NCBI GenBank assembly: GCA_900472625.1
Contig: UCIT01000014.1
Span: 1 to 59,051 of the forward strand
Direction of reading: 5' to 3'
DNA: 59,051 nucleotides
From: Hyphomicrobiales bacterium
GTDB taxonomy: Bacteria > Pseudomonadota > Alphaproteobacteria > Rhizobiales > Rhizobiaceae
The notes below the pieces were generated by a model. It was not told the DNA's origin. It was given only the letters and a program-made list of their open reading frames with translations, and ran no database searches. Each line of letters opens with the position of its first letter. The stretch's first letter is position 1. Both the position numbers and the translations under genes were made by a program. Below, one piece after another: positions 19,354 to 28,219 of this stretch.

Positions 19354-19488
19354 GCTCGCACCTCTCAATTTCGATTGTTGCTTGAGACTGGAGCGGTTTG
19401 CTCCGTCGGGGGCGAGGGAGGACGCCCGAATTCAGAGGGCGCGTGATGCCACAGAGGTCCGTCTTATTCAAGACCGGGAGGAAAATGA

Positions 19489-19511
19489 AACGGGCGCCAG
19501 TGGCGCCCGTT
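19489..19511 (-). terminator. Terminator of the RND efflux operon
   Basis: A perfect 10-bp GC-rich stem with a 3-base loop lies just after the RND pump stop. On the minus strand it is followed by TTTCATTTT, consistent with rho-independent termination. Confidence 0.8.
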
Positions 19512-19514
19512 GGA

Positions 19515-22500
19515 TCACTCGGCGGCGATGGCCTGCGGCGGCGCCTCGTGGGCGTCAGGCTTTCTCTTGCGTCCGAAGCTCAGCAGCCAATCGCTCAGCC
19601 GGCCCATCTCCACGAAAATGACGGGCGTGATGAATAGCGTGAGCGCCTGGCTGACGATCAGGCCCCCGACGACGGCGATGCCGAGAGGCTGGCGAAGCTC
19701 GGAGCTCGCGCCCGAGCCGAGCGCGATTGGCAGTGCGCCAAGAAGCGCGCAGAAGGTGGTCATCATGATCGGCCGGAAACGCCGGACGCAGGCCTCGTGG
19801 ATAGCCTCCGACGCCGTCATTCCGTTCCCTGACCGCAGGTTTTCCAGTGCTACGTCGATCATCATGATCGCGTTCTTCTTGACGATGCCGATAAGCATCA
19901 GCAGGCCGATCAGGGCGATGATCGACAGATCGAAGCCCATCACGCGGAGCGCCAGAAGCGCACCGAGCGCTGCGGCCGGCAGACCGGAGAGAATGGTCAG
20001 CGGGTGGATGAAGCTCTCGTACAGCACCCCGAGAACCACGTAGATCGTCAGCACTGCGGCCAGGATCAGGAGCGGCGTGTTACCCTGCGACTGTTCGAAG
20101 ATCTGCGCCGTGCCGCCATAGGACGTGAAGACGTCCGCAGGCATGTTGATGTCCTTCTTGATCTGGTCGATCGCCGCCGTCGCATCGCCCAGTGCTTCGC
20201 CGGCCGGAAGGTTGAAGGACACGGTGGTCGAGACCAGTTGACCCGTCTGGTTGATGGTAACGGGGCCGGTAGTGCGCTGAACTGTCGCAAAGTTCGACAG
20301 CGGAACAAGCGCGCCGCTCGCGGAAGCGACACGGATATCCTGTAGCTTCTGGTCATCCCAGGGTTTGCCGGTATCGTATTCGACGATCACGTCGTAGCTG
20401 TCGCCGGTCGACTGGATCTGTGCTGCGGCATACCCGCCGAAGGATTCCTGCAGCGTCGTGCGCAGTTGGTCGTCCGTTATGCCATAGGCCGCGGCCTTCT
20501 CGGTATCGACCGTAATGTCGGCCTGCAGGGCATTGTTCTGCGCATCCGATGTCACGTCGGTGAAGCGCGAGTCGCCGTGCATCGCCTGCTGGATCTTGTT
20601 GGCCCAGAGATTGGTCTGGTCGGCGCTCAGCGCCTGAACCACCAGCTGATACTGGCTGGCCGTCTGGCGCCCGCCGAAACGCAGGCTCTGCTGCGGTGTG
20701 ATGAAGGCCTGCATACCAGGGATCTTGCTGATGCTGGCGCGCAGTTCGCGCAGCGTCTGGTCCAGCGGCGGGCGGTCCTTCTTGTCCTTCAGTTCGACGA
20801 ACATCGTGCCGTTGTTGAGCGGGCTGCGGGCATTGCCGCCGACGATCGACATGACGTGATTGACGGCCGGGTTCTGCTTGACGAGTTCTGCGGCCTGGTT
20901 TTGCAACTCCTTCATTGCCGGGTAGGAGATATCCTGACGCGCACGGGTCGAGATGTTGAGGCGGCCGATATCTTCCGTCGGGAAGAAGCTCGTCGGCAGC
21001 GTCATGAACAGGTAGATGGTCAGGCCGACGGAGGCGAAGAACAGGCCGATGATGGCCGGCCGATGCGAAAGGCACCAGGCGACGCCCCTGTCATAGCCGC
21101 GCAAGGTCCGCGCGAAACCTGCATCGAACCAGCGGATGAAGAACGGCGGCTGGCTGTGGCCGCTGCCGAGGCGCGAGGCCAGCATCGGCGTCACCGTCAG
21201 CGAGACGATCGCGGACGCGACGATGGCGATTGCCACCACCATGCCGAACTCGTTGAAGATGCGTCCGACAACGCCGCCCATCAGCAGGATCGGGATGAAC
21301 ACTGCGATCAGCGACACCGACATGGAGATGATCGTGTAGCTGACTTCGCCTGAGCCCTTGATTGCAGCCTCAAGCACCGGCATGCCGTCCTCGACATGTC
21401 GCAGGATATTCTCGAGCATGACGATCGCGTCGTCGACCACAAGACCGACCGCCAGCGTCAGCCCCAGCAGCGAGATATTATCGACGCTGTATCCAAGCAC
21501 GTACATCATGCCGAAGGTGGTGATCAGCGACAGCGGCACGGCGAGACCCGGAATGAGCGTCGCTGTCAGGTGGCCGGTAAAGAGGTAGATGACGAGAACG
21601 ACGAGGCCGATCGTCAGGAACAGTGTGAATTTCACGTCGGAGATGGCATCGCGGATCGGCTTGGCCGAATCGTTCATCACCTGGGTGGTGACGGAAGCAG
21701 GTATTTCGGCATGCAGCCCAGGCAGTTTGGCGTTGATCGCATCCACCACTTCGACGGTGTTGGCGTCCGGCTGGCGCTGGATCGACAGGATGATGCTCTG
21801 CTTGCCGTCATACCAGCTGCCGGTATTCTGATTCTCGACGCTGTCCTGCACATCGGCCACGTCGCCGAGGTGGATCGGCGCGCCGCCCGGATTGGCGATG
21901 ACAAGCGTGCGGAATTCCTCCGCATTGGTGCGCTGCGTATCCGCATTGATCGTCATGCTCTGGCTACTGTTCTGCAGCGTGCCGACGGGAACCTGACTGT
22001 TGGCAGCCTCGATTGCCTTGTTGATCGTATCGATGCCGAGGCCGCGGTTCAGCAGTTTGTTCGGATCGACTTCGACGCGCACCGCATAGGTCTGTGCGCC
22101 GAAGACGGATACTTCGGCTACGCCCGGAAGCGTCGACAGCGTCGGCGAGATGATGTTCTCGGCAATCTCGTCCAGCTTGCTGCGCGGCATGGTGTCGCTC
22201 TGTACCGCAAGCAGCATCACCGGCGCGTCGGCCGGATTGGTTTTACGATAGCTCGGCGGCGTCGTCATGTTGTCGGGCAATTGCCGCGTCGCATGCGAGA
22301 TCGCCGCTTGCACGTCGGCCGCGGCCGCGTCGATGCTGCGATTGAGGTCGAACTGCAGCACGATGCTGGTGTTGCCGAGCGAGTTCGTCGCGCTGATTTC
22401 GCTGATGCCAGGGATGGTTTCGAACTGCTTGATCAGCGGCGTTGCCACCGACGTTGCCATCGTCTTCGGCGAAGCGCCGGTCAGCGCGGCGGAAACGTTG

Positions 22501-22631
22501 ATTGTCGGGAAGTCGACCTGCGGCAGGGCTGCCACGGGCACCAGTTGATAGCCGGCAATGCCGGCAAGCACGGCGCCGATGGCGAGCAGCGTAGTGGCGA
22601 CGGGGCGTCGGATACAGAAATTGGGGATCAT
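19515..22631 (-). CDS. RND-family multidrug efflux permease (HAE1, MdtB/MdtC-like)
   Basis: Inner-membrane proton/drug antiporter of 1038 residues, the normal length of the AcrB/MdtB family. It starts IPNFCIRRPVATTLL, typical of MdtB/MdtC-type pumps. The proton relay pair is present in transmembrane segment 4 (LAVGLVVDDAIVMLENI) and the lysine in segment 10 (LIGIVKKNAIMMID). Two large periplasmic loops follow segments 1 and 7. The start overlaps the end of the adaptor gene by four bases (ATGA), so pump and adaptor are made together. No outer-membrane channel gene is adjacent; a TolC-type protein elsewhere would be needed. The substrates cannot be inferred. Confidence 0.94.
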   Translation of the reverse strand: MIPNFCIRRPVATTLLAIGAVLAGIAGYQLVPVAALPQVDFPTINVSAALTGASPKTMATSVATPLIKQFETIPGISEISATNSLGNTSIVLQFDLNRSIDAAAADVQAAISHATRQLPDNMTTPPSYRKTNPADAPVMLLAVQSDTMPRSKLDEIAENIISPTLSTLPGVAEVSVFGAQTYAVRVEVDPNKLLNRGLGIDTINKAIEAANSQVPVGTLQNSSQSMTINADTQRTNAEEFRTLVIANPGGAPIHLGDVADVQDSVENQNTGSWYDGKQSIILSIQRQPDANTVEVVDAINAKLPGLHAEIPASVTTQVMNDSAKPIRDAISDVKFTLFLTIGLVVLVIYLFTGHLTATLIPGLAVPLSLITTFGMMYVLGYSVDNISLLGLTLAVGLVVDDAIVMLENILRHVEDGMPVLEAAIKGSGEVSYTIISMSVSLIAVFIPILLMGGVVGRIFNEFGMVVAIAIVASAIVSLTVTPMLASRLGSGHSQPPFFIRWFDAGFARTLRGYDRGVAWCLSHRPAIIGLFFASVGLTIYLFMTLPTSFFPTEDIGRLNISTRARQDISYPAMKELQNQAAELVKQNPAVNHVMSIVGGNARSPLNNGTMFVELKDKKDRPPLDQTLRELRASISKIPGMQAFITPQQSLRFGGRQTASQYQLVVQALSADQTNLWANKIQQAMHGDSRFTDVTSDAQNNALQADITVDTEKAAAYGITDDQLRTTLQESFGGYAAAQIQSTGDSYDVIVEYDTGKPWDDQKLQDIRVASASGALVPLSNFATVQRTTGPVTINQTGQLVSTTVSFNLPAGEALGDATAAIDQIKKDINMPADVFTSYGGTAQIFEQSQGNTPLLILAAVLTIYVVLGVLYESFIHPLTILSGLPAAALGALLALRVMGFDLSIIALIGLLMLIGIVKKNAIMMIDVALENLRSGNGMTASEAIHEACVRRFRPIMMTTFCALLGALPIALGSGASSELRQPLGIAVVGGLIVSQALTLFITPVIFVEMGRLSDWLLSFGRKRKPDAHEAPPQAIAAE

Positions 22632-23896
22632 TCTTCCGTACCCGCCACGATCGTTTCTGTCTTCGCAGGCTGATCCGCCAAGGCAACGTTGATTGCCTTG
22701 GCGTCGAATTCTTCCTTGACCGCCTGCTTGTCGGTCAACTGCGCCTGGCCTTCGGTGACGACATGATCACCGTCCGAGAGGCCCGCCGAAATCGCCGTAT
22801 ATCCGCCGTTCGCGCGCGCCACGGTCACCGGCGCCAGCCGTACCTTGTTGTCATTGACGACGAATGCGTAGAAGCCGTCGGCGCCCGGGCTGACAGCCAC
22901 GGTCGGCACGACAACCTGCTGTTCATTGTTGTTGAAATGCACGACGACGTTGACAGACTGGCCCGGCCACAGTGCGCCGGAAGCGTTCTCGAACTTCGCC
23001 TTGGCAAGGATCGTCCCGGAGGCGGTATCAACGGTGTTGTCGTAGAAGCTGATATGCCCGGTCTTCGGCTTGGCCTTGCTGGACTGCGGCACCGTCGTCA
23101 CGTCGACGGGCCCTGCGGCAAGCGCAAGCTTGAGCTGCCTGAGATCCCGCTCCTGCAGGTGGAACTTGACGTTGATCGGGTCGTATTTGGCGATCGTCAC
23201 GATCGCGGCACCAGCGGTGACAAAGGCCCCCGGGCTAACGGCGACGTCACCCAGCCTGCCATCGAATGGCGCCCGGATTTCGGTGTGTTCCAAAAGCACT
23301 TGGTCCGAGGCGAGCGAGGCGCGATCCGCCTGAACGGTCGCTGCGGCGGTGTCGCGAGCGGCTTTCGCCTGGTCGTAAGTCTGCTGCGTGCCGGCCTTGG
23401 AGGTCAAAAGGTCGTTGGCGCGGGTAAGCGCCGTTGCCGCCTCGGCGAGCGTGGCAGCATCGCGGACAATCATCGCGTTGTCCTTGTCGACAGTCGCCTG
23501 CGCCGTGCGATTGTCGAGCTTTGCGATCAGGTCGCCTTGTTTGACGGTGGCGCCATCGCTGGCGATGATTTCGGTGACCAGTCCCTGTTCCTGCGCGGCG
23601 ATCGTCGTGTTGTCCTCCGCGTCGGCCCAGCCGGAGGCGGTGACGTCGCGGGGCAGCACCGTCTTCACCGCCGCGACGGTTTTGACCAGCGTCGGCCCGC
23701 CGTTCTTGCGGCCTTTACCCTTCTGGTCGCCGCCCTGCTGCGCGCCGTCGCCGGCGGCCTGTTGGGCGCCTGCGACATTCGCCTGTTGGGAGGGCTTGGC
23801 CGCAAACTGCGAGAGGTAGGGGATACGGTCTCTATATTGCCACGCACCGATACCGGCTGCGGCGATGAGACATATGCTGATCCAAAATTTCTTCAT
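22628..23896 (-). CDS. RND efflux periplasmic adaptor (membrane fusion protein)
   Basis: A 422-residue adaptor that links the pump to an outer-membrane channel. It has an N-terminal membrane anchor (about 5-20), a Gln/Gly/Lys-rich linker, a lipoyl-like half (AAQEQGLVTEIIASDGATVK), a coiled-coil hairpin (about 130-190), the second lipoyl half (IRAPFDGRLGDVAVSPGAFV) and beta-barrel and proximal domains. This is the MdtA/HlyD_D23 arrangement. It is the first gene of the two-gene pump operon. The roughly 200-bp region upstream is AT-rich and probably contains the promoter; no regulator gene is adjacent. Confidence 0.93.
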   Translation of the reverse strand: MKKFWISICLIAAAGIGAWQYRDRIPYLSQFAAKPSQQANVAGAQQAAGDGAQQGGDQKGKGRKNGGPTLVKTVAAVKTVLPRDVTASGWADAEDNTTIAAQEQGLVTEIIASDGATVKQGDLIAKLDNRTAQATVDKDNAMIVRDAATLAEAATALTRANDLLTSKAGTQQTYDQAKAARDTAAATVQADRASLASDQVLLEHTEIRAPFDGRLGDVAVSPGAFVTAGAAIVTIAKYDPINVKFHLQERDLRQLKLALAAGPVDVTTVPQSSKAKPKTGHISFYDNTVDTASGTILAKAKFENASGALWPGQSVNVVVHFNNNEQQVVVPTVAVSPGADGFYAFVVNDNKVRLAPVTVARANGGYTAISAGLSDGDHVVTEGQAQLTDKQAVKEEFDAKAINVALADQPAKTETIVAGTEE

Positions 23897-24099
23897 GGGT
23901 GATACCGGTCAGGGACGAGTTGCGCATGCTCTATTGAGCCACGTTCATTGCGGCACGAAAAGGACACTTTCGCTGAAAGGGCATCACTAAGTGGTTAGAA
24001 TGGCTTAAATTTCTGTAATGTTCAATATTTCTAATAAGGTATGAAGTTCGTTGGCCGACAGCCGAGCGCCACTGTCTGGCGCCCGATTATCGTGTCCGA

Positions 24100-24888
24100 T
24101 CAGACGGATCGCGCGGCGCCGCCATCGCAACGTACAATGCTTCCGGTAATATAGCTGGCCTGCTGGCTGCACAGGAAAGCTGCGGTGGCACCGAATTCCT
24201 CTACTTTACCGTAGCGGCCGACCGGAATTGCCGCCTCCTTGCCGGAGCGCACCTCGTCCATGCTTTTTCCGGTTCTCTTGGCCGCCGCACCGTCGAGTTC
24301 GTCGAGCCGTCCGGTGAGAATGCTGCCGGGAAGCAGGAGGTTGGATGTGATACCGAAGCGAGCGATTTCCGTCGACAGCGTCTTGCTCCAGCCGGCAAGC
24401 GCGGGGCGCAGCGTATTTGACAGCGCCAGATTGCCGATAGGCTCGATCACGCCCGACGAGGCCACCGTGAGGATACGGCCCCAACCCTGCGCCTTCATAT
24501 CTGGCAGCAGCGCATTGGTCAGCGTGATGACACGCAGCACCATCGAGAAGAAATAGGTTTCCAGCCGTTCCGCCGTCATCTCTTCGGTCGTGCCGGGCGT
24601 CGGGCCGCCGGTGTTGTTGACAAGAATATCGACGCCGCCGAACTTGCGCTGTGCTGCCGTCCTTACCGTTTCCACGAAATCGTCTTCCAACAGATCGGCG
24701 CGAATCCACTCCGCCGTGCCTTTGCCCTCGGCGTTGATCGCCCGGCAATTCGCCTCCAGCGCCTCGCTGCTGCGTCCGCACAGCATCACATTCGCGCCTT
24801 CGCGCGCCAGCGCCACCGCAATACCTTGGCCCAGTCCGCGCGAGGACGCCAGAACGAGCGCGCGCTTTCCTTCGATGCCGAAATCCAT
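24100..24888 (-). CDS. Short-chain dehydrogenase/reductase family protein with atypical active site
   Basis: A 262-residue Rossmann-fold protein. The cofactor motif is present near residue 14 (ASSRGLGQGIA) and NNTGGP replaces the usual NNAG. The segment after the catalytic serine region (VASSGVIEPIGNLALSNTLR) has no YxxxK; the tyrosine position is occupied by Ser or Asn. This pattern is known from a 3-oxoacyl-ACP-reductase-like SDR subgroup that lacks the standard tetrad, so the reaction is unknown. The C-terminus (ITGSIVRCDGGAARSV) is normal for SDRs. It stands alone, with ETF-QO divergent on the other side. Confidence 0.85.
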   Translation of the reverse strand: MDFGIEGKRALVLASSRGLGQGIAVALAREGANVMLCGRSSEALEANCRAINAEGKGTAEWIRADLLEDDFVETVRTAAQRKFGGVDILVNNTGGPTPGTTEEMTAERLETYFFSMVLRVITLTNALLPDMKAQGWGRILTVASSGVIEPIGNLALSNTLRPALAGWSKTLSTEIARFGITSNLLLPGSILTGRLDELDGAAAKRTGKSMDEVRSGKEAAIPVGRYGKVEEFGATAAFLCSQQASYITGSIVRCDGGAARSV

Positions 24889-25144
24889 CTTGTCTTCTCC
24901 TGTTTTCCACTCGCTCTATAGGGTGCGTAGACGGCAAAAGGAAAGAGCAGCAAGGGCGGCGGCGCGTCCATTTATTGATCTTTACGTAAAGGTAATATAC
25001 TTCGGTGGGTGGCGAAAAGCGTCAGGGTACGAAATGGGGTAGCGGCTGTCGTTTCCCGGCTCGACAAGACTGTCACGTTTTGCCAAGAGATACCCCACCA
25101 TGGGGATTATGTGGCCGCAACGCCGGCCGAGCGGAGAATGACGC

Positions 25145-26809
25145 ATGACCGAGACGACTGAACTGCCGGAACGCGAAAGCATGGAATTCGACGTGGTGAT
25201 CGTCGGCGGCGGTCCTGCTGGTCTGTCTGCTGCGATCCGGCTGAAGCAGGTCAATCCGGATCTGTCGGTGGTCGTGCTGGAAAAGGGTGCCGAAGTCGGA
25301 GCGCATATCCTGTCGGGCGCAGTCGTTGATCCCATCGGCATCGACCGGTTGTTGCCGGGCTGGCGCGAGGAGAGCGATCATCCGTTCAAGACCGAGGTCA
25401 AGGCCGACCACTTCATGCTGCTCGGCCCGGCCGGCTCGATCCGCCTGCCGAACATCCTGATGCCGCCGTTGATGAACAATCACGGCAACTACATCGTCTC
25501 GCTCGGCAACGTCTGTCGATGGCTGGCGGGCCACGCGGAGGCCTTGGGTGTCGAAATCTATCCGGGCTTTGCGGCCACCGAAGTGCTCTACAATGACGAG
25601 GGCGCCGTCATCGGCGTCGCCACCGGCGATATGGGCGTTGAAAAGAGTGGCGAGCCTGGCCCGAACTTTACCCGCGGCATGGAGTTGCTCGGCAAGTACG
25701 TTCTGATCGGCGAGGGCGTGCGCGGCTCGCTTGCCAAGCAGCTGATCGCCAAATTCGATCTTTCCAGAGACCGCCAGCCCCAGAAGTTCGGTATCGGCAT
25801 CAAGGAGCTCTGGCAGGTCAAGCCGGAAAATCATAAGCAAGGGCTGGTTCAGCACTCCTTCGGCTGGCCGCTCGGCATGAAGACCGGTGGCGGTTCGTTC
25901 CTTTATCATCTGGAAGATAATCTCGTGGCCGTCGGCTTCGTTGTCCACCTGAACTACAAGAACCCCTATCTCTATCCCTTCGAGGAATTCCAGCGCTTCA
26001 AGACGCATCCTGCCATCCGTAGTACCTTCGAAGGCGGCAAGCGTTTGTCCTACGGCGCCCGCGCCATCACCGAGGGCGGCTACCAGTCGGTGCCGAAGCT
26101 GTCTTTCCCCGGCGGCGCGCTGATCGGCTGCTCGGCCGGCTTCGTCAACGTTCCCCGCATCAAGGGCAGCCACAATGCGGTGCTCTCAGGCATGATGGCC
26201 GCCGACCGCGTCGCGGCTGCGATCGCCGCTGGCCGTGGCAATGACGAGATCGTCGAGATCGAGACCGAGTGGCGCGCGAGCGACATCGGCAAGGACCTGA
26301 AGCGCGTGCGCAACGTCAAGCCGCTGTGGTCGAAGTTCGGCACGGCGATCGGCGTCGCGCTCGGTGGTCTCGACATGTGGACCAACCAGCTGTTCGGCTT
26401 CTCCTTCTTCGGCACGCTCGGCCACGGCAAGACGGATGCCGCGAGCCTGGAACCCGCGTCGAAGCACAAGAAGATCGACTACCCGAAGCCTGACGGTGTG
26501 CTGACCTTCGATCGTCTCTCCTCGGTGTTCCTGTCGAACACCAACCACGAGGAAGACGAGCCGGTGCATCTGAAGGTGAAAGACATGGCGCTGCAGAAGT
26601 CGTCGGAGCACGACATCTTCGCCGGCCCCTCGACGCGCTACTGTCCGGCCGGGGTCTACGAATGGGTGGAGAAGGACGGCGAGGAGACCTACGTCATCAA
26701 CGCCCAGAACTGCGTCCACTGCAAGACCTGCGACATCAAGGATCCCAACCAGAACATCAACTGGGTGCCGCCGCAGGGCGGCGAGGGGCCGGTCTATCCA
26801 AACATGTGA
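25145..26809 (+). CDS. Electron transfer flavoprotein-ubiquinone oxidoreductase (ETF-QO)
   Basis: Membrane-associated flavoprotein that passes electrons from ETF (fatty acid and amino acid dehydrogenases) to ubiquinone. The FAD-binding motif VIVGGGPAGLSAAIRL is near residues 19-34. The C-terminus carries the [4Fe-4S] site: YCPAGVYEW followed by NCVHCKTCDIKDP, four cysteines in ferredoxin-like spacing. At 554 residues it matches bacterial ETF-QO. Its start has a good context with GGAG upstream (GAGCGGAGAATGACGC). The etfAB genes are not in this window. Confidence 0.96.
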   Translation: MTETTELPERESMEFDVVIVGGGPAGLSAAIRLKQVNPDLSVVVLEKGAEVGAHILSGAVVDPIGIDRLLPGWREESDHPFKTEVKADHFMLLGPAGSIRLPNILMPPLMNNHGNYIVSLGNVCRWLAGHAEALGVEIYPGFAATEVLYNDEGAVIGVATGDMGVEKSGEPGPNFTRGMELLGKYVLIGEGVRGSLAKQLIAKFDLSRDRQPQKFGIGIKELWQVKPENHKQGLVQHSFGWPLGMKTGGGSFLYHLEDNLVAVGFVVHLNYKNPYLYPFEEFQRFKTHPAIRSTFEGGKRLSYGARAITEGGYQSVPKLSFPGGALIGCSAGFVNVPRIKGSHNAVLSGMMAADRVAAAIAAGRGNDEIVEIETEWRASDIGKDLKRVRNVKPLWSKFGTAIGVALGGLDMWTNQLFGFSFFGTLGHGKTDAASLEPASKHKKIDYPKPDGVLTFDRLSSVFLSNTNHEEDEPVHLKVKDMALQKSSEHDIFAGPSTRYCPAGVYEWVEKDGEETYVINAQNCVHCKTCDIKDPNQNINWVPPQGGEGPVYPNM

Positions 26810-26930
26810 GGATAGCGCCCTCCGTTTTCTGTTGTTGACTGATTGTCAATTGCAACCCTGTGTGGAAGTGCGCCTTGCCAAGAAAGAGCTGTTCTGACAT
26901 CCTGCGTGCACTTCGTTGGGGGGCGAAAAC

Positions 26931-27324
26931 ATGACGGGCTTTATCTCATCCTTGATCGGATCCAGTGCGTTCGGCTACGCCGCGCGCATCGTACTGACCT
27001 ACATGTTCTGGGCCAGTGGCTTGACGAAGGCGATCGATTTCAACGCTGCCATCGCCAATGGCCCATTTCAATCTGGCGCCGCCGGTCATCTATGCGGTTG
27101 CCACGATCATCGTGCAGCTGGTCGGATCGCTTCTGATCATATTCAACCGCTGGACGTGGCTCGGCGCCGGTGCGCTTGGCATTTTCACGCTGTTGACGAT
27201 CCCCATCGTCCACACCTTCTGGAGCATGGAAGAGCCATTCAAGACGATGGAATTCTATACGGTGATGGAGCATATCTCGGTGGTCGGCGGCCTTATGGTC
27301 GTGGCGTGGAAGGCGGAACGGTAG
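26931..27324 (+). pseudogene. DoxX-family membrane protein, frameshifted
   Basis: Two adjacent frames together make one DoxX-like protein. The first begins at the ATG at 26931 (MTGFISSLIGSSAFGYAARI) after a GGGGGG ribosome site and runs to about 27056; the second continues as MAHFNLAPPVIYAVATIIVQ from 27058 to 27324, one frame away. In intact relatives these segments form one chain of about 130 residues with four membrane helices. The break falls at GCCAATGGCC; adding two bases would restore the frame. Either the gene is inactivated or there is a sequencing error. Alternatively the second part might be translated from its own ATG. Confidence 0.72.
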
Positions 27325-27558
27325 GCCAGCAGCGATAGAGCGCATGGCAGGCTACATTGCTGCCGCGATACCAAGGCGCTGAGCACATTCATTGAGCCGC
27401 TTGCGATGCGTCTTGTCGTGGCCGAGGTCGAGTTGGAGTCTCCGACCGATTCGCCAGACTAGCTGCGAACGCGATGCCGCGGCCCATCACTTATCACTTC
27501 GTTAACCATAATCTCATTAACTTCGGGTGCATCAACCGAACGTTAAGGATCTGCTTCG

Positions 27559-28179
27559 ATGTCGCTTTCCCGCCGTGGTTTCGTTCTGGGCGTTTCCGCG
27601 CTTCTTGCCGGATGTGCGTCGAGCGGTTCCGATCATCGCGCCAACTACGCCGCCCTCCCGGCTGAAAAATTTCCGCTCCCGGCCATGCCGATCGATAAGC
27701 TCGATCCGGAGCTGCGCCGTCAGCAGGTCGCCTATGCCTCGAGCTATACGCCGGGCACCGTTGTCGTTGATACGCCCGCCCGCCGTCTCTACTACATTCT
27801 CGGCGACAACCAGGCGATGCGTTATGGCGTCGGCGTCGGCCGGGAAGGGCTGGCGTTCGCGGGCGGCGCCTATGTCGGGCGCAAGGCGGAATGGCCAAGC
27901 TGGACGCCGACCGAGAACATGCAGCGTCGCGAGGAGCGCTACCGCAAGCTCGCCGGCGGTATGCCTGGTGGACCGAACAATCCGCTCGGCGCCCGCGCGA
28001 TGTATCTCTATCGCGGTGGCAACGACACACATTTTCGTATCCACGGCACCAACCAGCCGCAATCGATCGGCCTGGCCATGTCGAGCGGCTGCATCCGCAT
28101 GCTAAACCATGATGTCATCGATCTCTACGAGCGGGTCGCGCCGGGCGCACAGGTCGTCGTCATCCAAGCATTAGCCTGA
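27559..28179 (+). CDS. L,D-transpeptidase (ErfK/YbiS family) lipoprotein
   Basis: Periplasmic enzyme of 206 residues expected to form or attach 3-3 peptidoglycan crosslinks. The N-terminus has a twin-arginine-like SRRGF stretch followed by a lipobox (LLAGC, Cys at about residue 19), so it is probably lipid-anchored. The YkuD catalytic domain (about 65-203) contains FRIHGTNQPQSIG and SSGCIRM, with the active-site His and Cys. Rhizobiaceae contain many such paralogs. It is monocistronic and converges on mgtE with a shared strong terminator. Confidence 0.92.
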   Translation: MSLSRRGFVLGVSALLAGCASSGSDHRANYAALPAEKFPLPAMPIDKLDPELRRQQVAYASSYTPGTVVVDTPARRLYYILGDNQAMRYGVGVGREGLAFAGGAYVGRKAEWPSWTPTENMQRREERYRKLAGGMPGGPNNPLGARAMYLYRGGNDTHFRIHGTNQPQSIGLAMSSGCIRMLNHDVIDLYERVAPGAQVVVIQALA

Positions 28180-28188
28180 ACGGAAAGA

Positions 28189-28215
28189 GAAACGGGGCCG
28201 TTCTGGCCCCGTTTC
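28189..28215. terminator. Bidirectional terminator between the L,D-transpeptidase gene and mgtE
   Basis: A perfect 11-bp stem (GAAACGGGGCC and its complement) with a 5-base loop lies between the two convergent stop codons. Runs of A/T on both sides of the stem suit termination in both directions. Confidence 0.85.
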
Positions 28216-28219
28216 ATGT

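Noticed and set aside
21396..22673. 425-codon plus-strand frame
   Set aside because: Antisense to the RND permease and its junction with the adaptor; rich in Arg/His/Asp with no recognisable motif.
25073..26173. 366-codon minus-strand frame
   Set aside because: Antisense to ETF-QO, which has clear FAD and Fe-S motifs.
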